Of a DNA stretch of 64,000 nt, positions 24,846 through 33,920 are shown in pieces. The stretch's first letter is position 1. Each line of letters opens with the position of its first letter. The translations under genes were made by a program, and so were the position numbers. Origin of the DNA: an uncultured Gemmiger sp. (GTDB taxonomy: Bacteria; Bacillota; Clostridia; Oscillospirales; Ruminococcaceae); assembly GCA_944388145.1 (NCBI GenBank), contig CALXHQ010000011.1, forward strand, positions 1 to 64,000. The letters are read 5' to 3'. The notes beneath the pieces were generated by a model, which was given only the letters and a program-made list of their open reading frames with translations, did not search any database and was not told where the DNA came from.

Positions 24846-27254
24846 TCAAGCATCCAGCTTGAGGCCTTTCCACTCATACCTGCCGGTCAAATGCTGGCAC
24901 AGTGCAGCGCAGCCTGCGGCCGCGGCCAGCATCAGCAGTACCACCACCCACCAACTGCTATACGGGGCGCCATCGACAGAACGGTACCCCTGCACCGCCA
25001 ACAGCGCCGCAGCATGGAACAGCGGCCAGAAGCCCAGCCACTGGATGCCATTTTCCATGCCGGAAAGCGCCAGCAGCGGCGGCAGGCAATAGGCGGCTGC
25101 ACTGACGAAAAGTGCCGGCAAAAAATTGCCGAACGCCTGCCCCAACCACAGGGTAACCAGTCCCATGCACAGGCAGGCCAAAACCCGGCAGGCAAACCAG
25201 AGCAGCAGCACATCGGCCAGACGGAAGGCGGAAGGCAGTGTTTCCAACTCAGAGATGCTCATAGCCGGAGCATTCAGAGCAGGCAGACCATAGTCCCGCA
25301 GGACCTGAATCAGATGGGGCAGCGTGGTGCCGAAGGCGATCACTGTTGCCGTCCCCCCTGACGCCAGCAGTTTTGCCTGCACAGTGTGCTTGCGCCCCAG
25401 CGGCGTGGCGCACAGAATCTCATCCATGCCGCCTCTGCGCTCCATGGCAAACAGCCCGGCAAAGCAGGCCGCACAGAGCAGCCCTGCATAGAGCGTATCC
25501 TGCAGGTCGGACGTGCCGTCAAAGCCAAACAGCTGGCGGTAGCCGCTCTCGTAAACAAGCCAGGCACCGGGGTGCTCACCAAGATAGCCATTGATGTTTT
25601 GACGGATGACCTGCTGATAGATGCTGTACTTCTGCTGCAGGCCCATGTAGGCCAGCATGGCATCGGAGCTCAAAGCCCCCTGCGCCACCAGGCGCTGAGT
25701 CTCCAACATGGGGGCAAACTCCTCCCCCTGCTGTTCCAGCCAGTCATAGCTTTGCTGGGTGAAGGGACCGGAAACACCTTTCATATAGTAAGCGTAATAG
25801 ATTTCCTCGGCACTGATATAACTTTTCGCCGTCACCCCCTGCCAGACAGCGAAGGCAAGAAAAGCCAGTACAAAAATCAGCGCGCCGTTGGTTACCAGCA
25901 GTTTGCGGGCTTCCTCCCGCCGGATGGTTGTGGCGCGGGTTTTTCGGGCACGGCGCAGCAGCACAAAGCTTCGCTTTGCAGCCGGCAGCAGCTGCGCACG
26001 GGCAAACACCAGGCAAAAGCTCAAAAGAAATGCCGCACCGTAAACAATTGCCGACAGCCATTCCACCAGCGGCAGCCCCACCGGTGTGCCGAACCAGTAC
26101 AGATTGCGGTAGTTCCCCAGCAATTCATTGGTCTGCAACAAGCTGGCCAGATTGGCATACTTCACCACATTCAGCCGGGCGGTGGCAGGAATGGCCGCCC
26201 GGATACCGTACATAGCCAACGGCACTGCCAGTGCCGCCGTCCAGCCTGCCGCAGGCCGCCGGGCATACAGCGCAGCCAACATAACCCACAGCCCCATAAC
26301 AAAGGCTCCCGCCCACTTGGCCAGCAAAAAGCGGAACAGATACTGCCCCACCGTGATCTGCATGGTACAGCGCATCAGGGCGGGCACGCTCTGGATCGTG
26401 CGTCCCAGTGGGCCAAGCCCGAAGCTGGCCGCACAGTAGAGCAGGTTGACCCCATACAGCACGGCCAACACAGCCAGAAGGCTGACGCCAAACGCCGCCA
26501 GTTTGGCCAGCGCGGTCTTGAGCCGGCCTCCGGGCAGCGACCGCACAAGCGAGAGCAGTCCGCTGTCCCGTTCCTGCCGGACCAGGATCAGCGCCAGCAG
26601 CAGCATTCCTGCCAGCAGAATCAGGTCCGTGAAGGCGTAAGAGATGGCGGTGTACAGCCCCTTTTGCGGGTAATAATCGATAGGAGTTTCCCCCAGGCCG
26701 GCGTAGACCCGGGCAGTCAGCTCAATGTTTGCCAGATCATAGCCGGTCTCGTCGTTTTGAAAGATGGAGATGCCGGACAGCTGGGTGGCCTTTTCCTGCA
26801 CGCTCTGCAAAAACTGGGAATAGCCGTTGACGGTGTCGTATTCGCTTAGCAGCTGGGTAAACAACAAGTATTCGGTGTTGGGATCCTCGGTGAAGAGGGT
26901 ATAACTCTTGTCCAGATACTCCTGCTCGTACTGGTCGAACATGGCAGCGTTTTCCTCACGGTAATTGCGCAGCACCACACTGCCGCCATAGGCCAGCTGC
27001 TGGTAATAGTTGTCGATCTTCAGGATACTTTCAAACTCGGTGAGACGGGCGTTCAGGTATTCGCCTTTTTCGGGCATCGTCATACCCGAAAGCTCCTCCC
27101 CCACTGCCCGGTAAGCTCCTGCCGGCGGCTGGTTTGTGGTGGGCCGGGTGCCCATCCAGAGCAGCAACAGGTTGGCGGCTGCCAGCACGCCCAGCAGCAT
27201 CGGAAAGACACGGCCGCCCCACACCTTGCGCAGCTCGGCAAAGAACAGGCTCAT
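24846..27254 (-). CDS. Large ABC transporter permease with duplicated permease halves
   Basis: The 802-residue membrane protein has two similar halves. Each starts with one membrane segment and a long outside region, then a cluster of about five segments. The cytoplasmic loop RQERDSGLLSLVRSLPGGR in the first half matches ERRGGMDEILCATPLGRK in the second. It therefore looks like two ABC-2 permeases fused in tandem, enough for a complete transporter with the ATPase at 27251-28030, whose stop it overlaps by 4 nt. Substrate unknown; export, or membrane-stress resistance, is likelier than import because no binding protein of classic type is present. Confidence 0.85.
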   Translation of the reverse strand: MSLFFAELRKVWGGRVFPMLLGVLAAANLLLLWMGTRPTTNQPPAGAYRAVGEELSGMTMPEKGEYLNARLTEFESILKIDNYYQQLAYGGSVVLRNYREENAAMFDQYEQEYLDKSYTLFTEDPNTEYLLFTQLLSEYDTVNGYSQFLQSVQEKATQLSGISIFQNDETGYDLANIELTARVYAGLGETPIDYYPQKGLYTAISYAFTDLILLAGMLLLALILVRQERDSGLLSLVRSLPGGRLKTALAKLAAFGVSLLAVLAVLYGVNLLYCAASFGLGPLGRTIQSVPALMRCTMQITVGQYLFRFLLAKWAGAFVMGLWVMLAALYARRPAAGWTAALAVPLAMYGIRAAIPATARLNVVKYANLASLLQTNELLGNYRNLYWFGTPVGLPLVEWLSAIVYGAAFLLSFCLVFARAQLLPAAKRSFVLLRRARKTRATTIRREEARKLLVTNGALIFVLAFLAFAVWQGVTAKSYISAEEIYYAYYMKGVSGPFTQQSYDWLEQQGEEFAPMLETQRLVAQGALSSDAMLAYMGLQQKYSIYQQVIRQNINGYLGEHPGAWLVYESGYRQLFGFDGTSDLQDTLYAGLLCAACFAGLFAMERRGGMDEILCATPLGRKHTVQAKLLASGGTATVIAFGTTLPHLIQVLRDYGLPALNAPAMSISELETLPSAFRLADVLLLWFACRVLACLCMGLVTLWLGQAFGNFLPALFVSAAAYCLPPLLALSGMENGIQWLGFWPLFHAAALLAVQGYRSVDGAPYSSWWVVVLLMLAAAAGCAALCQHLTGRYEWKGLKLDA

Positions 27255-28030
27255 TTTCCGTCCCCCTCACCAAACACTGCCAGATACACATCCTCCAGGC
27301 CCTTGCCGGGGGCATAGGTTTCGATCAATTCTGGCACCGGGGCTGCGTCCACGACCTGCCCAGCGCGCAGCAGGATCACCTTGCTGGCAACGCTTTCCAC
27401 ATCGGACACCACATGGGTGGCCACCAGGATAATGCGGTCATGGGCCATCGAAGCCAGAAGCCGCCGGAGCCGCACCCGCTCCCTGGGGTCCAGGCCCGCG
27501 GTGGGCTCATCCAGAATTAATAGCCTGGGGTTTCCCAAAAGTGCTGACGCCAACAAAAGCCGCTGCTTCATGCCTCCGGAGTAGGCGGACAACCGCTTGT
27601 CCAGCTCATCCGCCAGATTGACGGCGGCCGCCACCCGGGCCACCTCATCCGGCACCGCCCTGCGGGGGATCTCCTTCAGCGCTGCCAGATAGGCCAGAAA
27701 CCGGCGGCCGGTGTAGCTGTCATACAGGCCCTGTTGCTGGGGCATATAGCCCAGCACCCGGCGGAACCGAATTCCCCTGGCCGGCACGCCGCACCAGAGT
27801 ACCGCGCCGGAATCGGGGGCCATTGTGCCGGTGATGATATGGATCAGGGTGGATTTGCCCGCGCCGTTCGGCCCCAGCAGACCGTACAGCCCCGGTCCCA
27901 GGGTCAGCGACACCCCATCCAGCGCCTTTTTAACCTTGGGTGCCATCCCACCGCGTTTGGGCAGGCGCAGCAGCGGCTGGGGCAGCAAATAGGTTTTGCG
28001 CAGATTGTCAAGTTTCAGCTCCGGTTGCAT
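27251..28030 (-). CDS. ABC transporter ATP-binding protein, ABC-2 exporter type
   Basis: The start at 28030 (MQPELKLDNLRKTY) has AAAGGAGCAATGCC upstream. The 259-residue ATPase has Walker A GPNGAGKSTLIHI, signature SGGMKQRLL, Walker B LLILDEPTAGLDP and switch His in VATHVVSDVE. The N-terminal insert LLPQPLLRLPKRGGMAPKVK is unusual. It follows the lipoprotein gene ending at 28083 by 52 nt and overlaps the permease gene, so lipoprotein, ATPase and permease form one operon. Confidence 0.92.
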   Translation of the reverse strand: MQPELKLDNLRKTYLLPQPLLRLPKRGGMAPKVKKALDGVSLTLGPGLYGLLGPNGAGKSTLIHIITGTMAPDSGAVLWCGVPARGIRFRRVLGYMPQQQGLYDSYTGRRFLAYLAALKEIPRRAVPDEVARVAAAVNLADELDKRLSAYSGGMKQRLLLASALLGNPRLLILDEPTAGLDPRERVRLRRLLASMAHDRIILVATHVVSDVESVASKVILLRAGQVVDAAPVPELIETYAPGKGLEDVYLAVFGEGDGK

Positions 28031-28082
28031 GGCATTGCTCCTTTCTTTCCGACCTGCAGCCCTGCAGGCCGGCCGCGCCCGT

Positions 28083-29429
28083 TCACAGCAGGGTGATCCA
28101 TGCAAAGTCTGCCGTGGAGTTCAGGTATTCCTCTTTTGTCATGAGCGCCAGTTTCTGCCCCAGCGCCGCCATCATCCCGCCGGGGTTCTGCTCTTCCTCC
28201 ACAGTGGCGGCTACCAGCAGGCGGTCCCCGGTTTGCGCGTAGATCTCGATGGGTACGCGGGTGGCATGATAGTAATTGGAGAGCGTCAGCTCCCGCATCT
28301 CACTGTTTCGGGTGTTGACCGCATAGCAGCTGTACAGCAGCTCAATGTCGCCGTTATCCAGCACGGTGTTGGAAGTCATCGCATTCAGGATGACCCAGTC
28401 ATCCACAAAGGCACGGATAAAAAGATCGTCCGGCCGGTCCACCGGGATGGTTTCCTTCAAATCAGTGATCAGGACACGGTTGTCCCCGGTGGCTGCATCG
28501 ATGCAGCCCAGCGTGATCTGCTGCTCATCCGGGCCGGCCTCCAAATAGTACCAGCCCTCTCCGTGGGGCTGCCCCTGTTTTTCGCCGTTTTGGGGCGGGA
28601 CAATGATGTGCGCCGCGCTGCCATCGAATGGGATCAGCCAAACGGCATCGGTGGGATCGTTGAGATCTGCGCCCGCTTCCACTGTCTTTACGACAAAGCC
28701 GCCGGTTGTAACCCCCTGAAAGAAAGCCCCCGCCATTTTGCCTTCCTCCACCGTCGAAGCAGCGTCGAACAAAGTGGTACGCACCCCGGTGGCGGTATCG
28801 ATCGCCTCCAGGCGGCGGGTGATGGCCGCGTTGTCCCCCTGATTGGATACACCGCTGATCATCATCACCAGCCATCCCGGCCGGTAAGCGGCGCCCGCCT
28901 CAAAGGTTTCGCCGGCGGATAATGTGCACAGGCGCTGCCGGTTGCTGCCATCCAGCTCTGCCCGCTCGAGGTATGCGCCATCCATGCCGTCGTTGTGAAC
29001 AAAAAAGAGGGCATCTTCACAGGCGACGGGCCAGATCTGCTGATCCCCCGCCGGGAACCAGGATGTGCAGCTTTCCCCGTTGTGGGGGCAATTGGCATTG
29101 GAGCACAGGTAGACCTGCTGCCGGGTGGCATAATCGATGTAGGTGGCATGGAAGGTGCCGTCCTCATGGGCGGCGACCTGGTAAAAGCCATCCGCCGTGC
29201 CGCTGCCATACACGGTAAGATCGCAGGAGAGCACCAGCTCATACGGCTGGCCGTTCAGGGCGGCATTGGTTTGCGGGGACGGCTGCGGGAAATCGGGGAG
29301 TTCCTGCCGGGCAGCAGACGATGACTGCGGCGCCGCCCCGCAGGCCGCCAGCAGGCTGACAGACAGCAGCATACATGCCAGCGTGCGGAGTACTTTGACA
29401 AAGCATCTTCCTTGGACTTTGGGCAACAT
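28083..29429 (-). CDS. Lipoprotein with C-x4-C-x-H-x4-C motif (paralog 1)
   Basis: The 448-residue protein has a signal peptide ending LLAAC (lipobox Cys30) and a Gln/Ser/Pro linker. The sequence DYATRQQVYLCSNANCPH follows, giving Cys109, Cys114, His116 and Cys121. The rest looks like a beta-propeller made of blades with ELDGSNRQRLCTL-type turns, and the C-terminus is TKEEYLNSTADFAW. It is the first gene of an operon with an ABC ATPase and permease. The Cys/His set could bind a metal or form disulfides outside the cell. No characterised homolog is recognised. Start at 29429 chosen for GGGGAAGG; other ATGs lie upstream. Confidence 0.85.
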   Translation of the reverse strand: MLPKVQGRCFVKVLRTLACMLLSVSLLAACGAAPQSSSAARQELPDFPQPSPQTNAALNGQPYELVLSCDLTVYGSGTADGFYQVAAHEDGTFHATYIDYATRQQVYLCSNANCPHNGESCTSWFPAGDQQIWPVACEDALFFVHNDGMDGAYLERAELDGSNRQRLCTLSAGETFEAGAAYRPGWLVMMISGVSNQGDNAAITRRLEAIDTATGVRTTLFDAASTVEEGKMAGAFFQGVTTGGFVVKTVEAGADLNDPTDAVWLIPFDGSAAHIIVPPQNGEKQGQPHGEGWYYLEAGPDEQQITLGCIDAATGDNRVLITDLKETIPVDRPDDLFIRAFVDDWVILNAMTSNTVLDNGDIELLYSCYAVNTRNSEMRELTLSNYYHATRVPIEIYAQTGDRLLVAATVEEEQNPGGMMAALGQKLALMTKEEYLNSTADFAWITLL

Positions 29430-29481
29430 GACCTTCCCCTGCCTTTCCCGCATGAAGTGACACTTTCGATGTCTTACCCAC

Positions 29482-29513
29482 ATGGTAGCAGGCGGTTGCA
29501 TCAAAGTTGTATC
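29482..29513 (-). promoter_or_regulatory. Shared direct-repeat promoter of paralog 1/ABC operon
   Basis: On the minus strand GATACAA (29507-29513) and GATGCAA (29496-29502) are 11 bp apart. They are followed after 8 nt by a -10 TACCAT (29482-29487). The same layout precedes four other genes in the region. Confidence 0.65.
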
Positions 29514-29528
29514 AGCTGTGGGGGCGGA

Positions 29529-30842
29529 TCATTGCACTCTCTGGATTGGCTGCAACTCGGGGTCTTGTGCCGCAAACTGCTGTTTTGGGATCAGGCTGTA
29601 CCCGTATACCTGATTTTGCAGGGTGACGGCGGTGCCGTCGCCTTTATGCAGCTCAGCATCCTCATGCCGAATCTCCGTCATCACAAGATAAGCGGTATCA
29701 TTTTCCGCCAGCACCGTGGCGCCCAACGGGTCTTTGCCATCTTCCTGTGTCAGGCATACATCTGAACGGGAAACCGCACCGGTCCCGGTGTCGACCAAAA
29801 TTTGATACCCGTGGTCCTGCTCTGCATCCCAGCAGGGAATGAAGAGGGTGTTGCCCACCAGGTAGGGGGTATCCACCTGCTGGAAGCTATTCCCCGCCAC
29901 TTCGGTCAGGGAGATGGTGGTTTGTACCTGCCCGTTCTCATCGCAAATGGCCACCTGGCGTTCGCCGTCGGGATAGTAATATAGCAGCGTCCCGCCTGCC
30001 ATGTGTGGTTCCGCGTACCGACCGTTGCTGGGGCAAAGATCAGCCAGCTCGCTCAAGGTGCCGGATTGAACATCCAGCGTTGCCAGTGTGTGCGTGGTGG
30101 CCCCCATGTCCCCCTCTGAATTTTCCCGGTTTGGGTCAATGCCGATTTGGTGGAGATAGAGCAGGCCGTCCCGGCAGCCGATGAGATTGTAGTAGTCGTT
30201 TGCGGGCAGGTTGGCAACCACCGCTGCCTCGCCCCCGTCCTCTGGTATTCGCAGTACTTTGGTACCATCAGATTCCTGCTGAAGCAGGTAAAGACATCCC
30301 TGGCCGCCAACGGCGTACATCAAAAGAGTGCTGCCATCATCGCAGGTATAGATCTGTGTCTGAGCACTGCCGTCCAGATTCATCCGGTAGACTGCGCCGG
30401 CAGCCAGAGCACCAAGGTCGCTGTTTTCCACGGAGCCGGAGCGGATAAAGTACAGGTGATCCGCATAGACAAACATACGGTAGTCGCCGACAATGGAATC
30501 CAGGTAGGCGGTGTCTGTTTCGTCGGAATGGTCGCTGTTGACCTGTGTGGATAGCGGAATATCCATACAGGTGGCGTAATCCACATAGCGGATCTGGCCG
30601 GTCAACGCATCAGACAGCCCGGGTTCCACGTAGTAATACCCCTCCGAAGTGCCGGCCCCCACGCTAAGGAGCCGGTCCGGGATCAGCATGGTCAACTGTT
30701 CACCGCCGGAGGGAGGGTTTCCCGCCGCGGGTGCCGCGGAAGGATCGGCGGACCCGCCCGCACCAGAACCCCCGCAGGCTGAGAGAAAGAGCGCCGCCGC
30801 CAGGATGGCTGACACCTGCATACCGGATCTTACTTGTTTCAT
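29529..30842 (-). CDS. Lipoprotein paralog 2, Cys motif lost
   Basis: The start at 30842 (MKQVRSGMQVSAIL) follows AGGAGTGATCTGT; the open frame continues upstream to 31067 only through a gene remnant. The 437-residue protein has lipobox SAC (Cys23), a Gly/Ser linker and the same propeller body. The motif region reads YVDYATCMDIPLSTQVNSDH, so the three Cys of the paralogs are Ser98, Ser103 and Asp110 while His105 stays. It is nearly identical to paralog 3 over the first 40 residues and diverged after. No ABC genes follow it. Confidence 0.83.
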   Translation of the reverse strand: MKQVRSGMQVSAILAAALFLSACGGSGAGGSADPSAAPAAGNPPSGGEQLTMLIPDRLLSVGAGTSEGYYYVEPGLSDALTGQIRYVDYATCMDIPLSTQVNSDHSDETDTAYLDSIVGDYRMFVYADHLYFIRSGSVENSDLGALAAGAVYRMNLDGSAQTQIYTCDDGSTLLMYAVGGQGCLYLLQQESDGTKVLRIPEDGGEAAVVANLPANDYYNLIGCRDGLLYLHQIGIDPNRENSEGDMGATTHTLATLDVQSGTLSELADLCPSNGRYAEPHMAGGTLLYYYPDGERQVAICDENGQVQTTISLTEVAGNSFQQVDTPYLVGNTLFIPCWDAEQDHGYQILVDTGTGAVSRSDVCLTQEDGKDPLGATVLAENDTAYLVMTEIRHEDAELHKGDGTAVTLQNQVYGYSLIPKQQFAAQDPELQPIQRVQ

Positions 30843-30972
30843 ACAGATCACTCCTGTTCCGCAATTTTGCCGCCGCGGCTTTCGGGTTTGTGCCGCAGTT
30901 GTTCTGGTTACAGGATAGCAGGTGCGTGTATCCAAGTTGTAACGCGGGCAGCCCCCGCGGGGTGTCTGGCGC
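30726..30972. repeat. 247-bp near-identical repeat, copy A
   Basis: This copy covers the promoter, leader and first 38-40 codons of paralog 2. It matches 32392-32640 at a constant offset of 1666 bp with only a few substitutions up to an indel near its outer edge. Confidence 0.9.
30912..30943 (-). promoter_or_regulatory. Shared direct-repeat promoter of paralog 2
   Basis: Minus-strand repeats GTTACAA (30937-30943) and GATACAC (30926-30932) lie 11 bp apart. They sit 8 nt upstream of a -10 TATCCT (30912-30917). Confidence 0.65.
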
Positions 30973-30975
30973 CAA

Positions 30976-31280
30976 TTCCGGTTGCACGGCATTGTTCCTT
31001 CCTTCTCACACAGCAAGGTACTCCATGCAAAGTCTGCCGTGGAGTTCAGGGATTCCTCTTTTCGCATACAGTGCCGGGACTTTTCCAGTAGCCGAATGTA
31101 GCATAACAGCCACCTGCCTTTCCCGAATACGGGAGCCTTTTTGGTGGTCCCGCATCCGTGGTGGCAAGCGGCTGTATCAAAGCACCGATATTGTTTTGTA
31201 CGGCAAACTGCGGGGCGAAAGGCTGCGCTGCTTCTGCAAAGCGGACATCAGGTTCATGGTGATTGCAGCAGCCGGACATG
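30976..31280 (-). pseudogene. Remnants of a lipoprotein-ATPase gene junction
   Basis: Bases 30978-31075 resemble 28013-28140, the junction of the paralog 1 C-terminus and ATPase start. ACGCATG-type start sequence is decayed (GGTTGCACGGC against GGTTGCATGGC), and the segment encoding LNSTADFAW is preserved at about 31020-31055. Bases about 31100-31220 resemble the leader of paralog 1 and the 3' end of paralog 2. No intact gene is present, so this is debris of an earlier copy of the unit. Confidence 0.7.
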
Positions 31281-31281
31281 C

Positions 31282-32508
31282 TTACATTCCGGTGATATAT
31301 TGGTAATTGGGCCGGGAATGCAAATAATCGTCCCGGGAGATGAGGGCATAGACCGGGCGCAGGCTGGTGATATCCCCACCGCTTTGTTGCATATTCCAAG
31401 CAGCCCGCACCAGAAGATTGTCGCCGGACTGTGCCAGCACCAGAATGACATTCTGCTGGTCCTTGTAGTACAACGTCATGGGAATGGTTTCGCCAGTGGA
31501 GGGGTTGACATGGTAGTCTGTGATCCGATTGGTTTCCGCATCCAGAAGCTGCACCCGGTACCAGCCGTCCCACAGCCCGAAAACAATAATCTGTGCGTTT
31601 GGTATTCCCGCCTGCGCCGCCAGCGTGTCCGCCTGCCAAGTGAGGATTGTGCCGTCGCTCAGGTCGGTGAAAGTTGCCTGCTGCCCTGTGGTTTGGACAA
31701 GCACATCGCCGAACAGGGTCGCCCCCTGCTGCGAATCAAAGGGCTGCTCGACCAGCGGCTGCTCCATCTCGCCGGTAGCGGTATCATACAACTCCACCGC
31801 ATAGCGGGTCTCGCCGGTGGAGAGCTCTTCATAGGCCAGCGACAGGCCAAGGCGTGTACCGAATCCGGTCAACAGCTGGGCATCTGAATTTTCCGGAAAT
31901 GTGTATAGAAGATCCACCCGCCCATCCTGCAGGCTGATGCGAATCAACTGCATCACCGGCGTGCTATTCTGTACGGTACCTGCCAAGGCATACAAGTTTT
32001 GGGCGTCGGTGTAAATTTCCGGCCGCAGTGTGACAGTCGCATCCAACTGGCATAACGTCTGAGGGTTACTGCCGTCCGGCTGGCAAAGCATCACCCGGGC
32101 TGGAGCGTCTTCCGTTGGTGCAGTCTGGATGATCGCCAGCTGATCCTCCAGCAGAGCAAGCACCGGAACAGCCATATTCTCGATCAGTGCATAGGCAGTG
32201 CAGCTGCTGTCCGAATGGGCACATTCCGGACGGCTACAAAGTGGCATCTGCTGCCGTGAGGCATAGTCGATATAAGTAACGATAGCTGCATTGCCCCACT
32301 CCTCCGTGGTATAGTAACCGTCTGCATTGCCGGCACTGACCAGCTGCAGTTCCTTCGTTGCGGCCGATTGCTCTGCGGAAGATTCTGCTGTCGCGGGTGC
32401 CGCGGAAGGATCGGCGGACCCGCCCGCACCAGAACCCCCGCAGGCTGAGAGAAAGAGCGCCGCCGCCAGGATGGCTGACACCTGCATACCGGATCTTACT
32501 TGTTTCAT
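31282..32508 (-). CDS. Lipoprotein with C-x4-C-x-H-x4-C motif (paralog 3)
   Basis: The start at 32508 matches that of paralog 2 (same leader and AGGAG site). The 408-residue protein has lipobox Cys23, linker and DYASRQQMPLCSRPECAHSD with Cys91, Cys96, His98 and Cys103, then propeller-like repeats such as CQPDGSNPQTLCQLD. The C-terminus ISRDDYLHSRPNYQYITG matches the family end pattern. It stands alone, with its own shared-type promoter. Confidence 0.85.
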   Translation of the reverse strand: MKQVRSGMQVSAILAAALFLSACGGSGAGGSADPSAAPATAESSAEQSAATKELQLVSAGNADGYYTTEEWGNAAIVTYIDYASRQQMPLCSRPECAHSDSSCTAYALIENMAVPVLALLEDQLAIIQTAPTEDAPARVMLCQPDGSNPQTLCQLDATVTLRPEIYTDAQNLYALAGTVQNSTPVMQLIRISLQDGRVDLLYTFPENSDAQLLTGFGTRLGLSLAYEELSTGETRYAVELYDTATGEMEQPLVEQPFDSQQGATLFGDVLVQTTGQQATFTDLSDGTILTWQADTLAAQAGIPNAQIIVFGLWDGWYRVQLLDAETNRITDYHVNPSTGETIPMTLYYKDQQNVILVLAQSGDNLLVRAAWNMQQSGGDITSLRPVYALISRDDYLHSRPNYQYITGM

Positions 32509-32640
32509 ACAGATCACTCCTGTTCCACAATTTTGCCGCCGCGGCTTTCGGGTTTATGCCGCAGTTGTTCTGGTTACAGGATAGCAGGCGCGTGTATCCA
32601 AGTTGTAACGCGGGCACCCCCCCGCGGGGGTGTCCGGCGC
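32392..32640. repeat. 247-bp near-identical repeat, copy B
   Basis: This copy covers the promoter, leader and first codons of paralog 3 and ends at the paralog 4 stop codon. It differs from copy A at only a few positions plus extra C and G residues in the outer GC-rich hairpin. Confidence 0.9.
32578..32609 (-). promoter_or_regulatory. Shared direct-repeat promoter of paralog 3
   Basis: Minus-strand repeats GTTACAA (32603-32609) and GATACAC (32592-32598) lie 11 bp apart. They sit 8 nt upstream of a -10 TATCCT (32578-32583), identical to copy A. Confidence 0.65.
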
Positions 32641-33888
32641 TCAGTTGATATTGGTGAAGTTTGCCGTGCCGGCCATGCAATCATCGAAGGGAATTGCCTG
32701 GTAGAAGGTCCGCTCCCAGCTGGTTTGTGTGGTGCCGTTGTATGCGTTGTTTTCCAAAATCAGGATGTCTTCCTCCGGCCCTGCCGCGCCCACGACCTGC
32801 AGCGGCCGCCCGGTGACGGCGTCGGTGAAGGGAAACTCCACCACCTGGCCGGTCTGGCAGTTGATGGCAAACATCTTGACCTGAAGGGAAGAATCTTCCT
32901 CCACACCGGTGACGCTGTCGACAAACAGGGTATCGTGGTAATACCCCTCAACGTAGATGCCGGCGGTGCCCTGCACGGACGGGAAGCAGTCCGGCAGATG
33001 GATCTCCTGTGTGCCGTCAGTTGCGGTCAGGGTAACCTGTTCCCCGTCGGGTTCCAGCTGGAACCACCAGGGGCCGCTGGCATATCCGACCATCTGCTCC
33101 TGCTCGTACTCGGTGCGGGGCGTCCAGGCCCCAGTGGCCGGCGCATAGGTGGAGACTTTATGGATTCCGTCCGTTGTGATTTCCTTGATCCAAAGTTCGT
33201 CCCCGTCTGTGCCGAGGACAAAGAGATACCCCTCGTTTGCGCTGTAAAGGGTGGTCAGCTCCCCGGTGTTCACGTCCAGGCTGATCAGCTCATTGCTGTA
33301 CGCACCTTCCGGCGAGACGGTTGACCGCGTCAGATACAGGCGCGCACCGTCGCTGACCACACCGGCCCCCATCGTCTGGCCGCTGCCAAAGGTGTAAAGC
33401 GTATGCCGGTCGCCGCCATCGAGGTTGCCCACCTCAATCCTGGCGGGATACTCGTTTTGGCCATCGTTGTAATCGATGAAGAACAGATAGAGATGTTCCT
33501 CGTCCACACCAATGGAGGGGGCAAAGCCGGTGGAAGTGGCAAAGGCGGTGCAGCTGTCGTCCGTGTGCTGGCAATTGGGGCTGGCGCACAGGTAGGTGGC
33601 CTGGCCGGTGGCCAAATCCCAATAGTGGATCATGGAGCGCCCGTCCTCGATCTCAACCCAGTACATTCCCTGGTCGGTACAGGCCTGTGCCCCGGTGTCA
33701 TCCGGGGAAAGGGAAAGCATCTTCAGTTCCCCGGCGGGGGCGTTGTCCCCGGCGGGCGGGGCGGAAGGGGCGGCATTCTCTGACGTTGCGGGCGCTCCCG
33801 CCTGCTGTGCAGAGCACGAAGCAAGTACAGCTGCGGCCATCATTACAGATAGTATTTGCAGAGGGAAAATGTTTGACTTTTTATTCAT
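32641..33888 (-). CDS. Lipoprotein with C-x4-C-x-H-x4-C motif (paralog 4)
   Basis: The 415-residue protein starts behind TTTAGGAGATTTTATCAT. It has a signal peptide with lipobox LASC (Cys25), a Pro/Ala linker and YWDLATGQATYLCASPNCQH, giving Cys101, Cys106, His108 and Cys113. Propeller turns such as NLDGGDRHTLYTF follow. It lacks the GATACAA promoter element of its paralogs and instead follows a secreted-protein gene, with a long hairpin in the gap. Its C-terminus also differs from the others. Confidence 0.85.
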   Translation of the reverse strand: MNKKSNIFPLQILSVMMAAAVLASCSAQQAGAPATSENAAPSAPPAGDNAPAGELKMLSLSPDDTGAQACTDQGMYWVEIEDGRSMIHYWDLATGQATYLCASPNCQHTDDSCTAFATSTGFAPSIGVDEEHLYLFFIDYNDGQNEYPARIEVGNLDGGDRHTLYTFGSGQTMGAGVVSDGARLYLTRSTVSPEGAYSNELISLDVNTGELTTLYSANEGYLFVLGTDGDELWIKEITTDGIHKVSTYAPATGAWTPRTEYEQEQMVGYASGPWWFQLEPDGEQVTLTATDGTQEIHLPDCFPSVQGTAGIYVEGYYHDTLFVDSVTGVEEDSSLQVKMFAINCQTGQVVEFPFTDAVTGRPLQVVGAAGPEEDILILENNAYNGTTQTSWERTFYQAIPFDDCMAGTANFTNIN

Positions 33889-33920
33889 ATGATAAAATCT
33901 CCTAAATGTGTCAATGATGT

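Noticed and set aside
30843-31067. Upstream extension of lipoprotein paralog 2 beginning MRKEESLNSTADFAW
   Set aside because: It reads through decayed remnants of another paralog and the promoter; the signal peptide start at 30842 with AGGAG is the real one.
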